Assembly (NCBI GenBank): GCA_017509065.1
Contig: JAFWQM010000110.1
Coordinates: 1-5,030, forward strand
Length of the DNA: 5,030 bases
Direction: 5' to 3'
Origin: Clostridia bacterium
GTDB lineage: Bacteria > Bacillota_A > Clostridia > Christensenellales > Aristaeellaceae
Shown: piece after piece, positions 1 to 3,929 of the stretch
Numbering within the stretch: the first letter of the stretch is position 1
Layout of the letters: each line of letters opens with the position of its first letter
The notes under the pieces: model-generated
What the model saw: only the letters and a program-made list of their open reading frames with translations
The model's database searches: none
What the model was told of the DNA's origin: nothing
Position numbers and translations under genes: made by a program

Positions 1-223
1 GCAGCTTCACGCCTTGCCGCATCAGCTCCGGAATCAATCCCATGTGATCGGGGTGATAGTGCGTGGCAAGTACCCAAGCAATGTCCGAAACCTTCACACC
101 ATTCTGCTTGATGGCCTTATAAAACGCGGGCAGCGTTCCCGAATAGTCGGTATCCAGTAACAGATAGCCACGGTTGGCTGGGATCAAGAAAGTATTTGTA
201 TTGCCGTATCTTAACCGAATCAT
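1..223 (-). CDS. MBL-fold metallo-hydrolase, N-terminal part (runs off left edge)
   Basis: Only the first 74 codons lie in the window; the C-terminal part is to the left of position 1. The translation begins MIRLRYGNTNTFLI, the usual first strands of a metallo-beta-lactamase fold, followed by LLLDTDYSG (residues 21-29), the loop after strand two that ends in a conserved Asp. THYHPDHMG (54-62) is the HxHxDH metal-binding motif (His55, His57, Asp59, His60) that holds the di-zinc or di-iron centre. The start is well fixed: ATG at 223 has an in-frame TAG directly before it and a GAGG Shine-Dalgarno six bases upstream. It lies 74 bases downstream of the AAC(3)-like gene and is probably on the same transcript. 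The family covers hydrolases, lactonases, glyoxalase II and others. The substrate cannot be told from this fragment, and a true beta-lactamase is unlikely because there is no signal peptide. Confidence 0.9.
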   Translation of the reverse strand, partial: MIRLRYGNTNTFLIPANRGYLLLDTDYSGTLPAFYKAIKQNGVKVSDIAWVLATHYHPDHMGLIPELMRQGVKL

Positions 224-297
224 CTATTCCTCATTTCAGCAGCATGATCTGCCACTCTGCTTTTACTATCCTCGCACACTTTCCGTCGGGTGAAATA
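224..297 (-). other. Intergenic stretch with possible gene-end debris
   Basis: This is the 74-base gap between the AAC(3)-like stop and the MBL start. I see no hairpin followed by a T-run on the minus strand and no clear -35/-10 pair, so neither a terminator nor an internal promoter is supported. On the minus strand an ATG (299-301) overlaps the AAC(3) stop in an ATGA arrangement but its frame closes after 11 codons (MIFHPTESVRG). Another frame ends in ...RIVKAEWQIMLLK with a TGA at 231-233, just before the MBL ribosome site. The second looks like a gene's 3' end, but this is weak evidence and the match may be chance. Confidence 0.25.
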
Positions 298-1080
298 TCA
301 TTTCCTGTTATTCTCAATCCAGCCAACCGCATAATCGACCAGGTCGCGCTGCCGCATGAGTCGGAGCACTGCGCCTCCGAGCATGCCAATTCTGACTTCA
401 TGCTCTTTTTCAAAAGCGGCCCCGATCTCCTTAAAATCCTCACCATCCACATACAGCGTTTCATACGCTTTCCATACGCGCTTTCCATTTTCCATGATCG
501 CGCTGTGCTCTATGCAGTTATGCTTCCCCGGATACACAGCCCGGACGTCTGCCAAATGGAGAGAGGTATTCTTGTCGTATCCCACGCCGATCAACAGAAC
601 AGAACCATCCAGTTCATACAGCTTTCCGATTGGAGAGCCATCACCGAAAATATTGGAAAGGTCATGGTTTGATACCAGATATTCCGCATTCTTTCCCCAT
701 GCAGCCATAGAACGTGCAGGGTGGTCGCTGCGAAGCACCCCAGGCCAGGAACGGAACATCTCGGCAACGGCCCCCATCGTATTGGTTGGCGTGATGTGCT
801 TATCATAGGCTGGCCAGTTGTCACGAATAATCTGCCAGTATTCTTCCTCTGCGTCCCAATGCACGCCATCCTCTGGATCGAGGTTTTTCCACGACTGCGT
901 GGGCATCATGATGGTGCCTTCCGGGCCAACCGTCTCAGTCAGCGCTTCAATGACAGTCTGAGCGCCGCCGCAGATATAGCCGATTGCACTCAGAGAGGTA
1001 TGCACCATGACAGTGGTTCCAGCACTTAGCCCAATCTGAGCAAATGCTTCTTTTATCTCGTTTTTCGTTATTGGCTTCAT
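298..1080 (-). CDS. AAC(3) family N-acetyltransferase (YokD-like)
   Basis: This 260-residue protein belongs to the antibiotic_NAT/AAC(3) family, which transfers acetyl from acetyl-CoA, classically to the 3-amino group of 2-deoxystreptamine aminoglycosides. Family landmarks appear in order: VMVHTSLSAIG (24-34), GGAQTVIEAL (38-47), GPEGTIMMPTQS (52-63), TPTNTMGAVAEMFR (97-110), RSDHPARSMAAWG (117-129), GDGSPIGKLYELDG (146-159), and LLIGVGYDKNTSLHLAD (162-178). The last segment normally ends in Glu; here it is Asp178. Length is near the usual 260-290 residues and the fold looks complete. It is cytoplasmic, with no signal peptide. ATG at 1080 is preceded by GGAG eight bases upstream, inside the last codons of the acylphosphatase gene, only five bases after that gene's stop, so the two are probably co-translated. 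Chromosomal members of this family are often weak or inactive against aminoglycosides, so calling it a resistance gene would be unsafe. Confidence 0.93.
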   Translation of the reverse strand: MKPITKNEIKEAFAQIGLSAGTTVMVHTSLSAIGYICGGAQTVIEALTETVGPEGTIMMPTQSWKNLDPEDGVHWDAEEEYWQIIRDNWPAYDKHITPTNTMGAVAEMFRSWPGVLRSDHPARSMAAWGKNAEYLVSNHDLSNIFGDGSPIGKLYELDGSVLLIGVGYDKNTSLHLADVRAVYPGKHNCIEHSAIMENGKRVWKAYETLYVDGEDFKEIGAAFEKEHEVRIGMLGGAVLRLMRQRDLVDYAVGWIENNRK

Positions 1081-1085
1081 GACAC

Positions 1086-1352
1086 TTACTCCGTTCTGAA
1101 TCCGTGCTCCCCTTCAACCAGGGGAATCATCCGACTGTCCATGTTCTCGATGCGGACGTGTGTCCCTCGTTCAATAGCAAGAATTACTCGGTCGATATTA
1201 TCCTCTTCTCCCTGTATCTCCATGGTCACACTGCCATCCCACTCATTCCGGCACCAGCCGGTACAGCCGTACATCTGGGCCGCATGGCGGGCACGATACC
1301 TGAAACCTACGCCCTGCACCCAGCCGTAGAAAACGATATGGCGGCGGATCAT
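1086..1352 (-). CDS. acyP: Acylphosphatase
   Basis: This 88-residue protein is a complete acylphosphatase, a small cytoplasmic ferredoxin-like-fold enzyme that hydrolyses carboxyl-phosphate bonds such as acetyl phosphate or 1,3-bisphosphoglycerate. The signature VQGVGFRYRAR (12-22) contains the phosphate-binding loop and catalytic Arg18. GWCRNEWDGSVTMEIQG (32-48) contains catalytic Asn36. Both catalytic residues are present and the length is typical. The ATG at 1352 overlaps the TGA of the DUF2200 gene in an ATGA arrangement, and AAGGTG lies five bases before the start, inside the upstream gene. This indicates translational coupling. Its stop TAA is five bases before the AAC(3)-like start. 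The C-terminus ends EHGFRTE rather than the common F...Y-type ending; bacterial members vary there. The identification is firm; its physiological substrate is not known from the sequence. Confidence 0.96.
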   Translation of the reverse strand: MIRRHIVFYGWVQGVGFRYRARHAAQMYGCTGWCRNEWDGSVTMEIQGEEDNIDRVILAIERGTHVRIENMDSRMIPLVEGEHGFRTE

Positions 1353-1681
1353 CTCAACACCTTCTCCATCGGCTTGCCCTTCGCCAGCTCATCGACCAAC
1401 TTGTCAAGCTGCCGCATCTTTTTCGTCATAGGGTCTTCAATCTCCTCCACCCTGATTCCACACACTGACCCGGTGATCAGCTCCGCCCGTGGATTCCATG
1501 CAGGAGCGGAAGAAAGGAATTCACCGTAGGTCAGGTCAATCTCGGCGGGCTTCTCGTACCCTGTCAGCCAGTTGATGATATCATCAACCTCCGCTTTCGT
1601 CCGTCCCTTCCGTTCTGCCTTGGCTACGAGGCAGTCGTAAACCTTTGAATAGGGCATGTCAAATACAGATTGTCTGGGCAT
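1349..1681 (-). CDS. DUF2200 family protein
   Basis: This 110-residue protein matches the DUF2200 family from memory: MPYSKVYDCLVAKAERKGRT (9-28), EVDDIINWLTGYE (31-43), then an acidic middle part, ITGSVCGIRVEEIEDP (69-84) and a C-terminal helix KKMRQLDKLVDELAKGKPME (87-106). The function of the family is unknown; it is small, soluble and common in Firmicutes and Bacteroidetes. The length is normal. ATG at 1681 is preferred because GAGGTGA lies seven bases upstream, overlapping the stop of the DUF1905/DUF1801 gene. The internal Met9 is a weaker alternative. The last four bases overlap the acylphosphatase start, so these two products are probably made together. The protein is charged, with a likely helical C-terminus and no membrane segment. 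Confidence 0.9.
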   Translation of the reverse strand: MPRQSVFDMPYSKVYDCLVAKAERKGRTKAEVDDIINWLTGYEKPAEIDLTYGEFLSSAPAWNPRAELITGSVCGIRVEEIEDPMTKKMRQLDKLVDELAKGKPMEKVLR

Positions 1682-1692
1682 TCTCGATCACC

Positions 1693-2403
1693 TCACGCAT
1701 GGTTCCCCGTGTCACGGCACCAGGCAGCAATAGCAGAGATAAGAGACAACGAAAGCTCATCAGAATACGGAATTTGGATGGAGCCTTTGCTGTGCTTGAA
1801 CCCGTGCGCGTCCAACTTCTCCGAGAAATGCTCCACTGCCTCCGGCCCCGGATAAAGACCAATATGCTTCTTGGTAGCCGCGAAATGTATGATGTTATGG
1901 CCTTGCCAGTAGGTCGGCATCGACCAGGAAATCTTTTCCGTCGCTTCCGGCAATTCATTCTGGATGGCTTCTCTGACGCTCTGAAGCTGATTTCGGATTC
2001 CTTCATCCTGGGCTTCGATATACTCATCAATGGTTTCCGGCGCTTTTCCGCAGAAATGTTGCTGATTCTCATTCTTGAAAGAGCGGCCGCATTTCGGGCA
2101 TTTCCACATCGCATTTTCCCCTCTTTCCTGAATCACAACGTGTACGCTGTCCCTGTCGCCTTTTCCCAGTTGATTCCTGATTGACTTCAGAAGCCCGATG
2201 ATGTAGCAAACGTTCCCGTCTTCGTCCTTCACGCCCATGTTGACAATGCTGCCGTCATAAGGAATCCCATCGAACTCTGCATGTACTTTCACACGCCCCT
2301 TCCCAAACTCTTCCCGGATATTCCAAGGAAAGAGGACGTAGGCACCTCCGCTGTCGGGGACTTCGTGAATCATGCCGTCATACTCATATCGCCTCTGTGC
2401 CAC
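1693..2403 (-). CDS. DUF1905-zinc knuckle-DUF1801 fusion protein
   Basis: This 236-residue protein has two recognisable parts. Residues 5-95 form a DUF1905 domain, a small beta-barrel-like family: EVPDSGGAYVLFPWNIREEF (14-33), GKGRVKVHAEFDGIPYDGS (34-52), and a tail DSVHVVIQERGE (85-96). Residues 99-118 form a putative zinc knuckle, with Cys102, Cys105, His116 and Cys118. Residues about 121-233 form a DUF1801 (YdhG-like) domain with ISWSMPTYWQG (158-168), IHFAATKKHIGLYPGPEA (172-189) and SKGSIQIPYSDEL (205-217). The open frame extends to 2496, but that would overlap the upstream gene. The GTG at 2403 is better: AGGGAGG lies seven bases before it and the following residues (AQRRYEYDG) match where DUF1905 proteins usually begin. 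The role is unknown. DUF1801 members are sometimes named iron chaperones by distant similarity, which I would not assert here. The stop overlaps the DUF2200 ribosome site. Confidence 0.9.
   Translation of the reverse strand: MAQRRYEYDGMIHEVPDSGGAYVLFPWNIREEFGKGRVKVHAEFDGIPYDGSIVNMGVKDEDGNVCYIIGLLKSIRNQLGKGDRDSVHVVIQERGENAMWKCPKCGRSFKNENQQHFCGKAPETIDEYIEAQDEGIRNQLQSVREAIQNELPEATEKISWSMPTYWQGHNIIHFAATKKHIGLYPGPEAVEHFSEKLDAHGFKHSKGSIQIPYSDELSLSLISAIAAWCRDTGNHA
2118..2124 (-). promoter_or_regulatory. Internal ribosome site at a domain junction
   Basis: AGAGGGG on the minus strand lies eight bases before an in-frame ATG at 2107-2109 (Met99 of the DUF1905-DUF1801 protein). The ATG opens MWKCPKCGRSFK, which is where stand-alone zinc knuckle-DUF1801 proteins begin, as I recall them. 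The site could give a second, shorter product of 138 residues, or be a relic of two genes that fused. Purine-rich codons for ERGE could also produce it by chance. Confidence 0.4.
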
Positions 2404-2410
2404 AAACGTG

Positions 2411-2417
2411 CCTCCCT
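2411..2417 (-). promoter_or_regulatory. Shine-Dalgarno that fixes a GTG start
   Basis: AGGGAGG on the minus strand sits seven bases before the GTG at 2401-2403. It is the strongest ribosome site near this gene and decides for GTG at 2403 over the upstream in-frame start at 2496, which lies inside the DUF5655-like gene. Confidence 0.8.
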
Positions 2418-2440
2418 GTTCCAGGTTTTTATGACGATCA

Positions 2441-2818
2441 CTATTTGCTTCCGCCAAAAGCCGCCGCCTCCGCGATCCATGAAAGCAGCTCGTCATCTAT
2501 CTCTTCAGCAGTGCCGATCATCACATGATGCGTCCAGCGATGGGGGTATGGCTCAACAGCCGCGTCGATCCGAGGAGACTCCTTTCTGTAAGGCAGTCCA
2601 AATGTAATCGTTAGGAACGGGTCAGACCGGTCTTTCGCCTTTCTCACCGGCGTGAAGGATACCGCCGCGAACAGATGCCGGTTGAAGAAGGAAATCTGGG
2701 TTTTCTTTGCCTCGATACGAGTATCCGGCAGGTTGTCAAGCACGGAACTGCGGAATGCCGCATACAGGGGCAATGCGCTCTCTTTTCCGTTGAAGAAGAA
2801 CAATTCATCTGCTGTCAT
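2441..2818 (-). CDS. DUF5655-like protein
   Basis: This is a 125-residue soluble protein resembling the DUF5655 group. Recognisable blocks are FFFNGKESALPLYAAFRSSV (7-26), RIEAKKTQISFFNRHLFAAV (34-53), a run LTITFGLPYRKESPRIDAAV (69-88), EPYPHRWTHHVMIG (89-102) and a C-terminal helix EEIDDELLSWIAEAAAF (105-121). The family function is unknown; members often occur with DUF4287 or near DUF1801 proteins, and here a DUF1801 gene follows 37 bases downstream. The reading frame can start at a TTG at 2875, giving 144 residues, but the ATG at 2818 is chosen: GAGGGAG (2829-2835) precedes it with a slightly long ten-base spacer, and family members begin just before the LY helix. The upstream 19 residues do not look conserved. 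Family assignment rests on memory of similar clostridial proteins; the exact Pfam name is less sure than the existence of the family. Confidence 0.82.
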   Translation of the reverse strand: MTADELFFFNGKESALPLYAAFRSSVLDNLPDTRIEAKKTQISFFNRHLFAAVSFTPVRKAKDRSDPFLTITFGLPYRKESPRIDAAVEPYPHRWTHHVMIGTAEEIDDELLSWIAEAAAFGGSK

Positions 2819-2919
2819 GATATGGCCGCTCCCTCGGGTCTCTTCACAGAACCTCTCGTTGATTAATCTTCGCAAACGGACATCTCTTCCCGATAGCGCA
2901 GATTAACTGTGATTGCCAT
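2815..2919 (-). pseudogene. Stop-interrupted small frame, possible monooxygenase-gene remnant
   Basis: A short frame opens at ATG 2919 inside the last codons of the GNAT gene, with GGGAG seven bases upstream (2927-2931). It reads MAITVNLRYREEMSVCED, meets a TAA at 2863-2865, then continues in the same frame for 15 more codons to a TGA (2815-2817) that overlaps the ATG of the DUF5655-like gene. So a 35-codon frame with one internal stop fits exactly between its neighbours, coupled at both ends like the other genes here. The first residues, MAITVNL-Y, recall the start of clostridial antibiotic-biosynthesis-monooxygenase (putative quinol monooxygenase) proteins of about 100 residues. A large internal deletion of such a gene would explain the remnant. 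This is a memory-based resemblance over nine residues; an 18-residue small peptide gene or pure chance are real alternatives. Confidence 0.35.
2829..2835 (-). promoter_or_regulatory. Shine-Dalgarno supporting ATG 2818
   Basis: GAGGGAG on the minus strand stands ten bases before the ATG at 2816-2818 of the DUF5655-like gene. The spacing is long but usable, and no comparable site precedes the alternative TTG at 2875 at a good distance. Confidence 0.55.
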
Positions 2920-3460
2920 TTTCCCACTCCCGTTTCAAAATTGCATACTGCATTGTGTTCTCATACAACGGCGTGCCGTCCGGATTGTTGACGAAGCTCA
3001 CGAACTCAATGAATAATCCCTCCCGGCGCATACCGAGCCGCTCGCACAGGTGCTGGCTGGGAATGTTGTAATCCTCGGTATAGGCATAGATACGCCGTGC
3101 GCCTTTCTCGCGGAACAGATCATCAAAATAGGCGTGAGCGGCTTCGTAGGCGTAGCCCTTTCCGGTGTAATTCAGGTTCAGCATCCAGCACGGGCTGAAC
3201 GTGTCCATCACTTCGTCTTCCGGGTCGGTCCCTTCGGGATGGGCAAAGATTTCTCCAATCACTTTGCCGCTTTCCTTGAGGGCGATCGCCAGATACAGTT
3301 CATCCTTTGCCCGCCTCTTCATCTCGTCCTTTGCTGCCTCTAAAGAGTCCAGCTTCATGCAGGCGAAGCAATTCACAGCGGGTTTACGAAGATATTCCAG
3401 CACATCCGCCGCATCGGATTCCCGGAACGGACGCAGCACCAGCCTTTCAGTCTCGATCAT
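2903..3460 (-). CDS. GNAT family N-acetyltransferase (RimJ/RimL type)
   Basis: This 185-residue protein is a GCN5-related acetyltransferase, using acetyl-CoA to acetylate an amine. It opens MIETERLVLRPFRESDAADV (1-20), the typical first strand and helix of the RimJ/RimL branch. LYLAIALKESGKVIGEI (55-71) gives the beta2-beta3 hairpin. CWMLNLNYTGKGYAYEA (91-107) includes the acetyl-CoA pyrophosphate loop (motif A, here YTGKGYA). ARRIYAYTEDYNIPSQHLCE (121-140) and RLGMRREGLF (141-150) form the beta5-helix-beta6 part, with Asn132 at the usual position. ATG at 3460 is chosen over the in-frame start at 3490 because GGAGGAG precedes it closely (3465-3471) and homologues start at this MIETERL. Its first 14 bases overlap the end of the DUF1653-DUF4298 gene. 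The substrate is unknown: antibiotic, small amine and protein N-terminus are all possible for this branch. Confidence 0.94.
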   Translation of the reverse strand: MIETERLVLRPFRESDAADVLEYLRKPAVNCFACMKLDSLEAAKDEMKRRAKDELYLAIALKESGKVIGEIFAHPEGTDPEDEVMDTFSPCWMLNLNYTGKGYAYEAAHAYFDDLFREKGARRIYAYTEDYNIPSQHLCERLGMRREGLFIEFVSFVNNPDGTPLYENTMQYAILKREWENGNHS

Positions 3461-3896
3461 GTTTCTCCTCCAGTAAATCATACAGCGCATCCTGGGACAG
3501 CACTCCGCGCTTTAAGTCAGGCGGCAGCTCGCCCCGCTCATCCGCTTCATAGTCTTCCCGCCATTCGCCGGAGGTGCAGTAAGCCTCCAGGAGGGCAAGT
3601 GCCTCCGGATCGTTCATGGCTGCGGCCGCGTCATATAAGCGTTCATATTTCTCGACCCGCTCGATCCGATCCAAACGGTAGAAACGGCGATAGGTCTTAC
3701 CTTCGCGTTCCACGATTTCATTCCACATGGATGCGGGCCGAACCCAGATACTGCCGTCACCGCAGAGCGCCTGATAGACGACCATCGCTTCTTCGGTTTC
3801 CGAATGCCGGGCGATGCCAACCACCTCATAGAGCCTCCCTTTAAAGTGACGATACCTTCCCGGTGGAATCGTCCGGATTGCCTCTTCGTAGGTCAT
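3447..3896 (-). CDS. DUF1653-DUF4298 two-domain protein
   Basis: This 149-residue protein joins two small families of unknown function. Residues 12-74 match DUF1653: GRYRHFKGRLYEVVGIARHS (13-32), EEAMVVYQALCGDGSIWVRP (35-54), SMWNEIV and RRFYRL. This is a compact beta fold usually seen alone in proteins of 70-80 residues. Residues about 77-146 match DUF4298: RIERVEKYERLYDAA (77-91), LLEAYCTSGEWREDYEADE (102-120), GELPPDLKRGVLSQDALYDL (122-141). This part is mostly helical and acidic. ATG at 3896 has AAGGAG six bases upstream, and no competing start. It follows the tocopherol-cyclase-like gene by 33 bases and overlaps the GNAT gene by 14. It is soluble, with no signal peptide. Both family calls are from memory of conserved motifs and are fairly secure; whether the fusion is common I cannot tell. 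Confidence 0.9.
   Translation of the reverse strand: MTYEEAIRTIPPGRYRHFKGRLYEVVGIARHSETEEAMVVYQALCGDGSIWVRPASMWNEIVEREGKTYRRFYRLDRIERVEKYERLYDAAAAMNDPEALALLEAYCTSGEWREDYEADERGELPPDLKRGVLSQDALYDLLEEKHDRD
3465..3471 (-). promoter_or_regulatory. Shine-Dalgarno deciding the GNAT start
   Basis: GGAGGAG on the minus strand lies four bases before the ATG at 3458-3460; its GGAGG core is six bases away. It sits inside the last codons of the DUF1653-DUF4298 gene and makes ATG 3460 preferable to the in-frame start at 3490, implying coupled translation of the two genes. Confidence 0.8.
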
Positions 3897-3929
3897 AGTC
3901 CACTCCTTTTTTCTTCCCAGAACAGCGGT

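Noticed and set aside
196..672. Plus-strand open frame of 158 codons across the AAC(3) 3' end
   Set aside because: The AAC(3) motifs on the minus strand explain the region and the plus-strand product looks random.
1645..2184. Long plus-strand open frame of 179 codons
   Set aside because: It lies opposite the DUF1905-DUF1801 gene, whose protein has clear family motifs; the plus-strand translation resembles no family and has no ribosome site context.
2404..2496. N-terminal extension of the DUF1905 protein from 2496
   Set aside because: It would overlap the upstream coding region by over 50 bases and gives an Arg-rich stretch unlike DUF1905; GTG 2403 has an excellent Shine-Dalgarno.
2819..2875. 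N-terminal extension of the DUF5655-like protein from TTG 2875
   Set aside because: The frame is open back to the GNAT stop, but ATG 2818 has a better ribosome site and the extra residues do not resemble the family.
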